A stretch of 64,000 nucleotides of DNA from Archangium gephyra (GTDB lineage: Bacteria; Myxococcota; Myxococcia; Myxococcales; Myxococcaceae), in assembly GCA_003243425.1 (NCBI GenBank), contig QFQP01000038.1, positions 1 through 64,000 on the forward strand, read 5' to 3'. The position numbers and the translations under genes were made by a program. The notes under the pieces were generated by a model that made no database searches, had not been told where the DNA came from, and saw only the letters and a program-made list of their open reading frames with translations. This document shows, one piece after another, positions 34,826-42,690 of the stretch. Position 1 is the first letter of the stretch; each line of letters begins with the position of its first letter.

Positions 34826-35784
34826 AACTCGCTCGGCGACTGGCCCGTCCACCGTGTGAACGCGTGAGAGAACGCAGCGGTGTCGGCGTAACCGAGCTGC
34901 GCTGCGACCTCCTTCACCGAGAGCATGGCCTGCGAGAGCAGCAGCTCGGCCCGGTGCTGACGTTCGGCCTCGAGCAGCTCGCTGTACGAGGTGCCCTCCG
35001 ACTGCAGCCGGCGCTTCAAGGTGCGCGCGCTCATCGCCAACACCCTGGCCACCGCGTCGACGTCGCGGACACCCGCGCTCGTGAACAACAGCTCGCGCAC
35101 GCGGGGCGCGAAGCCACCCGCCGCCTCCAGCGCCGCCAGCTCGCGTTCACATTGCTCTGCGGCGAGCTTCTGGGCGTTGGGGTCGGCCAGCTGAAACGGC
35201 GTGTGCAGCAGCGCCGCGTCGAACATCAGCCGATGTGCGCTCGCACCGAACGAGATGCGCGTGAGCCGCGGGTTGGTCGCCGCCAATCGCGCGAACCAGG
35301 CGGCCTGCGGCATCGCGAGCTCCACGCGGCCTTCGAGTTCGTGGCCGGTCATCGCCTGCCCGATGGTCGACAGGCCGATGGCCAGCGCCGGCACGATGAA
35401 GTCTCGCGCGCTCCCGAAGTCTTCCTTCTCGTCGATGGTGATGACCGCGAGCCGGCCTTCGACCGCGGAGCGCAGCCCGAGCGTCGAGGTGCGCGTGGCG
35501 ATGAAGCGCTCCCCGAGTCGCAGCGCGTCTCCGACGTCGCGCGCCACCAACACCGCGAAGCCCAGGTACCCGTGCCACGACGCGCGCATCGCGAGGCCCA
35601 GGTACACGCCGAGCCCCGGCTCGCCGGTCAACGCCCGCGCACGCGCAACCAGCGCGCGGATCTGCGGCAGCTCGAGCCGAACGTCGTCACCGAGCTCGAC
35701 GTCACCGAGCACGTCCTCGTCGTCGACGCCGAAGCGCCGGGTGACCTCGAGAACGTGGGTGAAGTAACTCGCCGGCAGCGACAC
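34777..35784 (-). CDS. AraC-family transcriptional regulator (OruR-like, with arabinose-binding-type N-terminal domain)
   Basis: The 335-residue protein has an N-terminal ligand domain of the PF12625 type up to about residue 210 (GLYLGLAMRASWHGYLGFAV-like segment, SFGASAHRLMFDAALLHTPFQL). The C-terminal AraC double helix-turn-helix has VARVLAMSARTLKRRLQSEGTSYSELLEAERQHRAELLL and LSVKEVAAQLGYADTAAFSHAFTRWTGQSPSEFQR. The ligand and target are unknown. It converges with the receiver gene with a tail overlap of 49 bases. Confidence 0.9.
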   Translation of the reverse strand: MSLPASYFTHVLEVTRRFGVDDEDVLGDVELGDDVRLELPQIRALVARARALTGEPGLGVYLGLAMRASWHGYLGFAVLVARDVGDALRLGERFIATRTSTLGLRSAVEGRLAVITIDEKEDFGSARDFIVPALAIGLSTIGQAMTGHELEGRVELAMPQAAWFARLAATNPRLTRISFGASAHRLMFDAALLHTPFQLADPNAQKLAAEQCERELAALEAAGGFAPRVRELLFTSAGVRDVDAVARVLAMSARTLKRRLQSEGTSYSELLEAERQHRAELLLSQAMLSVKEVAAQLGYADTAAFSHAFTRWTGQSPSEFQRARAGRAASRAITD

Positions 35785-35802
35785 GACGCGAACTCTACCG
35801 TG

Positions 35803-36699
35803 TCAGCCGAACAGCTCGGTCTTCGCAGAATCGGCGATGGCCACCACCGCGGGGTGACGCAGGCGCCGGTCGACTGAAATCGCGTAGTACTGCTGGCGAA
35901 CCTCGTCGGTGCGGCCGATGACCTCGAGGTTGGTGCCCGCGAGCATCTCGGCCTCGATGGCCGTGGGCGCGATGAACACGCCACGACCGCGCAACCCGAA
36001 CACGCGAATGAGCGCCGAGTCGTCGAACTCACCGACCACCCTGGGGCGCACGCCCTTGCGGCGGAACCACGCGTCGAGCTCGTTGCGAATGGCCGCGCCC
36101 TCCGACGGCAGCAACACCGGCACGCCCTCGAGCGAGTGCGGGAACCGCTTGCCCCCGGCCGAGAGCCCCTTCACCGCGAAGAAAGACGTGCCGCTCTCAC
36201 CGAGCTTGTGGCTGTAGGCGCGCACCTTCACGTCGTTGGGCGCCGGCTGGTCGGCGAACACCACGTCGAACTCGTGCAGCGCGAGCCGCGAGAGCAGCTG
36301 CGGCAACGGCAGCTCGAGACATTCGAGCTGCAGGTCGGGCACCGCGTCATAGGCGGGCAGCAGGAGCCGTTCGGCGACCATCTTGGGAATCACGTCGACG
36401 ATGCCGACGGTGAGCTTGACCTGCTGACCCGCGGGCCCACGCGCGAGCGTCTCCTGCAGTTCGCGCCCGAGGCGGAAGATGTCGTCGGCGTACCGGTACG
36501 TGGTGCGGCCGATGTCGGTCAGCACCAGGCGACGGCCCTGACGCTGAAACAGTTTCTGCCCCAACGAATCTTCGAGCGTCTTGAGCTGCGTCGAAATCGT
36601 CGGCTGAGAGAGAAGGAGTTCCTTGCTGGCGGCTGCGATGGTCCCCGTGCGCGCGACAGTCCAGAAGTAGAGGAGATGGTGATAATTGAGCCACGCCAT
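35803..36699 (-). CDS. LysR-family regulator, NhaR-like
   Basis: The 298-residue protein starts MAWLNYHHLLYFWTVARTGTIAAASKELLLSQPTISTQLKTLEDSLGQKLFQRQGR, the winged helix-turn-helix with the WLNYHHL opening seen in NhaR. The rest is the LysR effector domain. NhaR regulates Na+/H+ antiporter genes in enterics, but no such gene is adjacent. A long open frame upstream of this ATG is antisense to the DUF2378 genes and is not coding. It is divergent from the DUF2378 gene at 36760 with a 60-bp gap. Confidence 0.9.
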   Translation of the reverse strand: MAWLNYHHLLYFWTVARTGTIAAASKELLLSQPTISTQLKTLEDSLGQKLFQRQGRRLVLTDIGRTTYRYADDIFRLGRELQETLARGPAGQQVKLTVGIVDVIPKMVAERLLLPAYDAVPDLQLECLELPLPQLLSRLALHEFDVVFADQPAPNDVKVRAYSHKLGESGTSFFAVKGLSAGGKRFPHSLEGVPVLLPSEGAAIRNELDAWFRRKGVRPRVVGEFDDSALIRVFGLRGRGVFIAPTAIEAEMLAGTNLEVIGRTDEVRQQYYAISVDRRLRHPAVVAIADSAKTELFG

Positions 36700-36759
36700 G
36701 AGCGCGGGCCTCCTTTCGACGAGGCAGGTCTGACGCAAGTCATTCGACGGGAGAAAGCG

Positions 36760-37302
36760 ATGTCGAGCGAAGGCGTGGTGTTCCGGCACGCGGTCGAAGC
36801 GCTGACCGAGCGGGTGCTGCGGCAGCAGCAGCGGCTCACACCCGAGTTCACGGCGGAGCTGCGCGCGATGGGCGTCGACGTCGACAAGCCGCGCGACCTG
36901 CCGATGGAGACGTGGCGCAAGCTGCTGCAGCTGTGCGCAGCGAGGCTCTTCCCCGAGCTCACCGAGCCCGAGGGGCTGACCGAGGTCGGCCGCGCGGTGC
37001 TCGACGGCTTCACGCAGACGCTGGTGGGCCGCGGCGCGTTGATGGTGGGCAAGATGCTGGGGCCGCAACGCTCGCTGCAACGGCTCGCGGAGTACTGGGG
37101 CTCGGCGAACAACGTCTACAGAGTGACGACGCGCGAGGTGGGCCCGAAGCACTTCGAGGTGCGCATCAACGTCGGCGGCGAGATGCGTTGGTACAATCGC
37201 GGCATTCTGCTGGGCGCGCTCGAGAAGGTCGGCGCGAAGGGCTCGGTCGAGCTTCACGAGCAGGTCGGCGGCGGCGACCTCTACATCGTCACCTGGAGTT
37301 GA
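36760..37302 (+). CDS. DUF2378 family protein (myxobacterial paralogous family), first of a tandem pair
   Basis: The 180-residue protein starts MSSEGVVFRHAVEALTERVL and contains RLTPEFTAELRAMGVDVDKPRDLP, TLVGRGALMVGKMLGPQRSLQRLAEYW, VTTREVGPKHFEVRIN and a final GGDLYIVTWS. This is the TIGR02265/DUF2378 pattern found almost only in myxobacteria, function unknown. A GGGAG ribosome binding site precedes the ATG by eight bases. It is followed six bases later by a paralog, and a third member is at 53754. Confidence 0.85.
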   Translation: MSSEGVVFRHAVEALTERVLRQQQRLTPEFTAELRAMGVDVDKPRDLPMETWRKLLQLCAARLFPELTEPEGLTEVGRAVLDGFTQTLVGRGALMVGKMLGPQRSLQRLAEYWGSANNVYRVTTREVGPKHFEVRINVGGEMRWYNRGILLGALEKVGAKGSVELHEQVGGGDLYIVTWS

Positions 37303-37308
37303 AGCCTC

Positions 37309-37844
37309 ATGGCGAAGATTGAAGGCGTGGTCTTCCGGCACGCGGTCGAGTCGTTCCTCGCGCACGTGGTGAGGCGCAACGGCCTGCTGACCGACGACTT
37401 CGTCGCCGAGCTGGCCGCCCTGGGGGTCGACGCGCACAAGCCGCGCGACACCGAAGCCGAGGTGTGGACTCCATGCTGCGCAAGACGGCGAAGCGGTTGT
37501 CGCCCGACGCGCCGGAAGCCGAGGCCCTCGAGCGCGTGGGCCGCGAGATGTTGCGCGGGCTGTTCGAGACCCTCGTGGGCCGCGGCATGTTGATGGTGAT
37601 GAAGCTGCTGGGGCCGAAGAAGGCGCTGCTGCAGATCGCCGAGAGCTACAAGACGTCAGACACCATCACCAGGGTGACGACGCACGAGTTGTCGCCGACG
37701 CACGTGAAGTTGTCGTTCAACAGCGTGGGCGGGGTGCCCTCGTACGTGCGCGGGCTGCTGACGGAGGCGCTGGACGCGTTCAGGGTGAAGAACGGCGTCA
37801 TCACCTTCCTCGACCGCGCCGACGGTGGACCGACTTCGAAGTGA
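37309..37844 (+). pseudogene. DUF2378 family protein, tandem copy, frameshifted
   Basis: The first frame (from ATG 37309) begins MAKIEGVVFRHAVESFLAHVV and runs in register with its neighbour to DTEAEVW. The second frame picks up at DSMLRKTAKRLSPDAPEAEALERVGREMLRGLFETLVGRGMLMVMKLLGPKKALLQ and continues to the stop at 37844. The switch is at gtgtggactcc (37462-37472), and one extra G (gtgtgggactcc) would restore a complete ~178-residue protein. This is either a single-base sequencing error in a G run or a recent inactivation. The rest of the protein is well conserved, which favours an error or a young mutation. Confidence 0.8.
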
Positions 37845-37908
37845 AGTGGACGTCGTAGGTCGCGCGGAAGGCTGCAATATGGTTCACGTGCATTAACTAT
37901 ATGCCGTA

Positions 37909-38331
37909 ATGAACCAACTTGGCCCGCTGCTCGAGACCTTCCTGAACCACATTTCCCACCCGCGGGGCCTCGCGCTCACACACCTCGCTGAAGCGGGCGT
38001 GACGGTGGACCAGGCGATCCTCCTCGCCCGGGTGCAGTCAGCGCCGGGCGTGGCGCTGTCGGGCCTCGCCGAGGCGCTCAACCTCTCGCTCCCCTCGGTG
38101 AGCCAGATGACGGAGCGGCTGGTGAAGCAGCGCTACCTGACCCGGGAAGAATCACCCGAAGATCGGCGCAAGAAGTCGCTGCAGCTCACCGCGAAGGCGC
38201 GTCGCTTTCTGACGTCGTTCAAGAAGATCCGCGCGGAAGAATTCGCGCTGGGCGCCTCGAGGCTCAGCGAGGCCACGCAGGCCCGGCTGACGGCGGTCCT
38301 CGAGCGGGCGGTGAAGGAGCTCGAGTCGTGA
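37909..38331 (+). CDS. MarR-family transcriptional regulator
   Basis: The 140-residue winged-helix protein has LSGLAEALNLSLPSVSQMTERLVKQRYLTREESPEDRRKKSLQLTAKA, the recognition helix and the wing with its DRRKK turn. The 64-bp upstream region is unusually AT-rich for this window and holds gcattaactatatgc just before the ATG, a likely -10 region and possible self-operator. It is the first gene of an overlapping three-gene unit with the VOC protein and deaminase. Confidence 0.9.
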   Translation: MNQLGPLLETFLNHISHPRGLALTHLAEAGVTVDQAILLARVQSAPGVALSGLAEALNLSLPSVSQMTERLVKQRYLTREESPEDRRKKSLQLTAKARRFLTSFKKIRAEEFALGASRLSEATQARLTAVLERAVKELES

Positions 38332-38696
38332 TTCAACTCGACCACCTCGCGGTCGACGCGCGTGACGTCGACGCGTCATCGGTGTTCCTGGCGAAGGTCC
38401 TCGGCACCGGCGCGCCAGTGCCCGAAGGCGCCGACGACGACATGCGCCGCATCGAGCTCGACCACGGCATGTTCCTGCTCTTCTCTCCGTCGCCCGAGCC
38501 ACGCTTCGCGCACGTGGCCTTCAAGGTCGACGTGAAGCAGTTCCGCGAGGTGGTGACGCGGCTCACGTCGATGAACGTCGCGTTCGGCAACGACCACTTC
38601 GACACGGCGAACGGTCGAACCGAGGACCGCCTGGGCGGCGGCGGCCGCGTGTACTTCAACGACACCAACGGGCACCTCTGGGAGGTCACGTGTTGA
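38328..38696 (+). CDS. VOC-superfamily (glyoxalase/bleomycin resistance-like) protein
   Basis: The 122-residue protein has two beta-alpha-beta halves: IQLDHLAVDARDVDASSVFLAKVLG with the first metal-type His, then FAHVAFKVDVKQFREVVTRL and GRVYFNDTNGHLWEVTC with the second His and Glu. The GTG start overlaps the MarR stop by four bases. The VOC fold includes lyases, dioxygenases and antibiotic-binding proteins, so the activity is open. With a MarR gene it may act in a stress or drug response. Confidence 0.82.
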   Translation: MIQLDHLAVDARDVDASSVFLAKVLGTGAPVPEGADDDMRRIELDHGMFLLFSPSPEPRFAHVAFKVDVKQFREVVTRLTSMNVAFGNDHFDTANGRTEDRLGGGGRVYFNDTNGHLWEVTC

Positions 38697-39130
38697 AGCA
38701 CTTCCTCGAGCAGGCCGTGCAATTGGCGTTCGAGAACATCGAGCGCGGCGGCCGGCCCTTCGGCGCGGTGCTGGTGCGCGACGGTGAAGTCGTCGCCACC
38801 GGCGTGAACGACGTCGCGGCGACCAACGACCCGACCTCCCACGCCGAGCTGAACGCGCTTCGTGCCGCGACCCGGAAGCTGGGCACGCCGAACCTCGGTG
38901 GCGCGGTCGTGTACGCCAGCGGTCACCCCTGTCCGATGTGCCTCGCGGCGATGCGGATGTGTGGCGTGGGCGCGGTGTACTTCGCGCACTCGAACGAAGA
39001 CGCGGAGCCATTCGGACTTTCGACCGCGGCCGTGTACGCGGACCTCGCGAAGCCGTTTGCTGATCAGTCGATGAAGATCGAACTCGTGCCGTTGAAGAGC
39101 GACCTCTACGAGCGCTGGCACCGCGGATGA
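38690..39130 (+). CDS. Nucleoside/guanine deaminase-like protein (CMP/dCMP deaminase fold)
   Basis: The 146-residue zinc deaminase has RPFGAVLVRDGEVVATGVND, NDPTSHAELNALRAA with the HAE zinc/catalytic motif, and SGHPCPMCLAAMRMCGVGAVYFAHS with the PCxxC zinc motif. The order and the final domain-swapped tail (DLYERWHRG) resemble guanine deaminase GuaD more than TadA. The GTG start overlaps the VOC stop by seven bases, so the two are coupled. The substrate is not certain. Confidence 0.85.
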   Translation: MLKHFLEQAVQLAFENIERGGRPFGAVLVRDGEVVATGVNDVAATNDPTSHAELNALRAATRKLGTPNLGGAVVYASGHPCPMCLAAMRMCGVGAVYFAHSNEDAEPFGLSTAAVYADLAKPFADQSMKIELVPLKSDLYERWHRG

Positions 39131-39607
39131 CTGCCTTCAAGGTGGGCGGTGTGTGTCGGTGGCGGGTCTCTTGAGCGCGAAGCGCGCTGGCCTCGCGGCA
39201 CGACACGAGTGTCTCTCCGTCGGCTTCCGCAAATTCGGGATCAGGGCCCTCGAGTGTGGAAACCCTTGCCCGAAGTCGAAGGGCCTGCGCGCGACGAGCA
39301 CGTCAAGGACCCTTCGACACCGTTCCCCTCGAGGCCCGGTCGCGACGACGCCGCTCTGCGAGTTCGACGAGCGGCTCGAGCAGCGGGCGCAGTGAAAGCG
39401 CTCCGCTCGAGCCAATGCAGCGAACTGCGGCCCACCGGGCTCGACGCGCATGAACGAATACGAGAGCACTTGTCCGGGCGCTGCGCTGTCTCCAGCAGGC
39501 GAAGCACGTCGTCACCTCCAACAGCGCACGTTCGCGGTCTTCCTGCGAGAGCACGTCGCTTCAGTCGTTCAACGACCACGTCTCTGACTAAGACTCCCCC
39601 GCCGCCC
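39131..39607. other. Gene-free 477-bp region with long inverted repeats
   Basis: No frame here looks like a protein; the open frame into the next gene from 39149 is low-complexity and lacks a plausible start. Two inverted repeats stand out. gtcgaaggg at 39275-39283 pairs with cccttcgac at 39310-39318, and ggctcgagc at 39373-39381 pairs with gctcgagcc at 39405-39413, the second continuing inward with further partial pairing. No gene feature explains them. Confidence 0.6.
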
Positions 39608-41380
39608 ATGCGTGAACGCGACGAGCCGAGGCCAGTGCTGTTGTGGTGCCTCGCGCTGTTGCCGGTGCTCGCCGCGTACGCCAACGCCGTCGACGTGGGC
39701 TTCATGTGGGACGACCGGGTGCTCATCGAGCAGAACGCCGAGCTCCACACCCTGCACGCCCCCTGGAGCTACCTCACGCGCAGCTTCTGGCAGCACGCGT
39801 TTCTTCACGGTCAGGGCCATGCGTTCTACCGGCCGCTGGTGACGTACTCGCTCGCGCTCGACTGGGCGGTGGGCGGCGGTTCCCCGAGCTGGTTCCACGT
39901 CACCAACGTCGGGTTGCACCTCACCGTCTGTACGCTCGTCTTCGTGCTCGCGCGGCGTCGTGGCGCCAGCGGCCTCGGCGCCATGGTCGCCACCATGTTC
40001 TTCGGCGTGATGCCGCGGCTCACGGAATCGGTGACGTGGGTCGTCGGGCGCACCGATGTGCTCGCGACGCTCGGGGCTTTGTGCGCGGTGTGGCTCGCTG
40101 AGCAGAAGCGCGGCAGGTGGTTCGCGCCCTTCGCGTTGTTCCTCGCGTTGATGGCCAAGGAGGTCGCGATCATCGGCGTGGCGCTGGTGTTCGCAGACGC
40201 GGCGCTTCGCGTTCGTGAAAAGAAGTCGTCGCCGCGCGACGAGCTCCCGATGCTCGGTGGCATGGTCCTCGCGGTCGTCGCGTGGTGGCTCTTCCGCGCG
40301 CAGGTGCCGAGCAATCAGCCGCTCCGGCTGCATGACGCACAGACGTTCTTCGCGGGCCTCGGTCACTACGCGTGGATGACGCTCACGCCGTGGAACCCCG
40401 TCGCGCAGATCGGCTTCGTGCTCGAGCCCGAACGCTGGGCGGTCGCGCTCGGCGTGGTCGCCACGGTCGTCGTCACCGCGCTCGCGTTCAAGTGGTGGAG
40501 GTCGGCGACACCGTGGCGCGCGCTGTGGCTGCTGGGCGCCGCCGGTGGCGTCGTCATCGTGAGCGTCGTCGTGCTCACCGTGTACACGCTCGCGTCCGAC
40601 CGCTTTCTCTACCTGCCGTTCGCGTTGAGCGCGGTGGTGCTCGCACAGTGGAGGTGGCCGAGGCCGGCGTTGATCATCGCGGTGGTCGCTTCACTCGCGC
40701 TCGCCGTCGTCACCTGGAAACACAACGAGCTGTGGGCCAACCCGCTGCGCTTCTGGACCGAGGTGAAGCACACGTCGTCGCCGAAGAACCCCGGCGCACT
40801 CGCGGGGCTCGGTGACGCGCTGTACGACTTGAATCGCTTCGAAGACGCGAAGCCGCTGTACGAGCAGGCCGAAGCGCAGCGCGCCGACGAAGCACACTCG
40901 CCGACGCGCTTGAGCCTCGCGTCGGTCGATTCGCGGCTGGGCAATGACGCCGCGGCGATTGCTCGACTCGACGCGATCCTCAGGGCCGAGCCCGATTGGA
41001 AACGTGCGGCGTATGCACTCGTGTTGTTCCACGCGCGCGCCGGTGACTTCGTCGCGGCGGATCAGGCGTTGAAGAATGCGCGCGCGAGGTTCGGTGACGA
41101 CGACGTGCTGCAGTCCTTCGCGAAGATGCTCGAGGAGGTGCCACCGAAGTTCGGAAGTGAGCAGGTCATCGAACGTGCTCGTGGACTTCATGCACTCGAG
41201 GCGACTCGCAAGGCAGAGCGTGAGTACCTGACGCTGCTCGACGACCCCGCGCACCGTGACGAGGCCGCGAAGTGGTTGGTGATTTTCGGCAGCGAGGCTT
41301 CTGCTCGGCGTGCGGTCGAAGCGACCGGCGACGCGGCGATGCAGGCCGAGTACGACGACCGCTTTCCCCGGGAGCTCTGA
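39608..41380 (+). CDS. TMTC-like polytopic membrane protein with TPR tail (third paralog)
   Basis: The 590-residue protein has ~10 hydrophobic segments. GFMWDDRVLIEQNAELHTLHAPWSYLTRSFW carries the acidic pair, and FYRPLVTYSLALDW, PRLTESVTWVVGRTDVLATLGALCAVWL and LMAKEVAIIGVALVFADA follow. After about residue 385 comes a TPR-like region of ~200 residues (LAGLGDALYDLNRFEDAKPLYEQAEAQ). The architecture equals that of the genes at 15293 and 16917. ATG 39608 is the first plausible start, with a basic N-terminus before the first helix. Confidence 0.8.
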   Translation: MRERDEPRPVLLWCLALLPVLAAYANAVDVGFMWDDRVLIEQNAELHTLHAPWSYLTRSFWQHAFLHGQGHAFYRPLVTYSLALDWAVGGGSPSWFHVTNVGLHLTVCTLVFVLARRRGASGLGAMVATMFFGVMPRLTESVTWVVGRTDVLATLGALCAVWLAEQKRGRWFAPFALFLALMAKEVAIIGVALVFADAALRVREKKSSPRDELPMLGGMVLAVVAWWLFRAQVPSNQPLRLHDAQTFFAGLGHYAWMTLTPWNPVAQIGFVLEPERWAVALGVVATVVVTALAFKWWRSATPWRALWLLGAAGGVVIVSVVVLTVYTLASDRFLYLPFALSAVVLAQWRWPRPALIIAVVASLALAVVTWKHNELWANPLRFWTEVKHTSSPKNPGALAGLGDALYDLNRFEDAKPLYEQAEAQRADEAHSPTRLSLASVDSRLGNDAAAIARLDAILRAEPDWKRAAYALVLFHARAGDFVAADQALKNARARFGDDDVLQSFAKMLEEVPPKFGSEQVIERARGLHALEATRKAEREYLTLLDDPAHRDEAAKWLVIFGSEASARRAVEATGDAAMQAEYDDRFPREL

Positions 41381-41592
41381 TGTGGAACTGGCTGAAGAGC
41401 GCGTTCGCGTCGTTCGCCCCGAAGAGGGAGCAACGGCACTGAGGACCGCAGTTCAGAACCCGAGCGCAGGCTCGGTGGAGACACCGCTCGCCAGAGGCGC
41501 CGAGCGCTCCATCGAAGCGCTGGGCATCACTGCCCATCGGTTTCGCCGAACAGCGGAAGCACGACCGCGGCGCGTGACTGCTCCGCGGCTGA
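41381..41592. other. 212-bp intergenic region
   Basis: Between the convergent TMTC-like and reductase genes. A 20-codon frame (41380-41442) starts with an ATG overlapping the preceding stop and would give MWNWLKSAFASFAPKREQRH; there is no further support for it. Otherwise nothing recognised. Confidence 0.5.
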
Positions 41593-42633
41593 TTACGGCG
41601 CCGGCTCGATACGACACGAACCCTTCGCGGTTCCGACGCACACCAGCGCGTACCCGTCGGCCTTCTCGCCGTCGGACAAGCACGCGTCGTCGGGCACCTG
41701 AATCTCACCCGACAACACCTTCACGCGGCACACGCCGCACGCGCCCATCTCGCAGCCGGCCGACATGTTGAGGCCCGCCTTGCGCGCCGCCGCCAGCACG
41801 TGCTCGCCGTCTTTCACCGGGAACGACTTCGAGCTGCCGCCCTGCACGAACTCGACCTGGAACGTCGCACCGGAACCACCGTCGTCGTGCGAGACCGAGA
41901 ACTTCTCCTCGAGGATCTGCACCTTCCCGTACTTCGCGATGACCAGCTCGCGCGCCAGGTCCATCATCGGCTGCGGGCCGCACATGCCGACGAGGTCGGG
42001 GTTGGCGCGGCCTTCGAGCAACTTCGTCAGCAGGTCCTTGCTGCACGGCCCGCGGTACGTGTCCTCCGCCGCGTCGTCGAGCACGTGAACGATCTCCAGC
42101 TTCCCGCCCGCCGACGCGACGAACGCGTCGAGCTCCGCCCGCAGAATCTGCTCACTCACCGAACGATTGAAGTCGAGCAGCGTGATGGGCACCGGCCAGC
42201 CCTTCGCTTCGTGCTGCTGGAGAATCGAAATGAACGGCGTGATGCCCGAGCCGCCGGCGATGAACAGCAGGCGCTGCGCCGAGTCAGGCACCACGAACTG
42301 GCCATACGGGCCCTTCACCTCGAGCGTCTGGCCGGCCTCGAGCTTCGTGGTGATGTGCGTCGAGACCACGCCGTCCTGCACGCGCTTGACCGTGAGGCGC
42401 AGCGGCTTCCCCGGAGCGCGGCTGAACGAATAGGCGCGCCACGGCATCTCGGTGTTCGGGCGCAGCAGCACGAACTGGCCGGGCTTGAAGTCCATGGTGC
42501 CGTCGACTTCGAAGCTGACGGTCGAAGGCGTCTCCTTCGTCACCGACGTGACGCGCCACGACACCGTGGCCGGCGCGGCCTGTCGAACGGGAGCAGGAGA
42601 CTTCTTCTTGAACAGGCTACCGAGGAAACCCAC
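41593..42633 (-). CDS. Ferredoxin-NADP reductase-type protein with C-terminal 2Fe-2S domain
   Basis: The 346-residue electron transfer protein has an FAD-binding barrel (FKPGQFVLLRP, WRAYSFSRAP), an NAD(P) domain (LLFIAGGSGITPFISILQ, GMCGPQPMMD) and a plant-type ferredoxin domain at the end. The four cluster cysteines are in CEMGACGVC and, after a gap of about 29 residues, ALVCVG. This is the layout of oxygenase reductases such as PaaE or HmpX-type proteins. Its partner oxygenase is not visible in the window. GTG 42633, preceded by AAAGGTG, is preferred over an ATG at 42666 that would add an unusual 11-residue head. Confidence 0.87.
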   Translation of the reverse strand: MGFLGSLFKKKSPAPVRQAAPATVSWRVTSVTKETPSTVSFEVDGTMDFKPGQFVLLRPNTEMPWRAYSFSRAPGKPLRLTVKRVQDGVVSTHITTKLEAGQTLEVKGPYGQFVVPDSAQRLLFIAGGSGITPFISILQQHEAKGWPVPITLLDFNRSVSEQILRAELDAFVASAGGKLEIVHVLDDAAEDTYRGPCSKDLLTKLLEGRANPDLVGMCGPQPMMDLARELVIAKYGKVQILEEKFSVSHDDGGSGATFQVEFVQGGSSKSFPVKDGEHVLAAARKAGLNMSAGCEMGACGVCRVKVLSGEIQVPDDACLSDGEKADGYALVCVGTAKGSCRIEPAP

Positions 42634-42690
42634 GTGACACCTTTTGGCGAGAGACGCGGCGGCCATACTACAAGCGCGCGCAAGGTGCCC

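Noticed and set aside
41800..42690. Long N-terminal extension of the metalloprotease frame
   Set aside because: Antisense to the ferredoxin-type reductase; the lipoprotein signal starts at ATG 42691.
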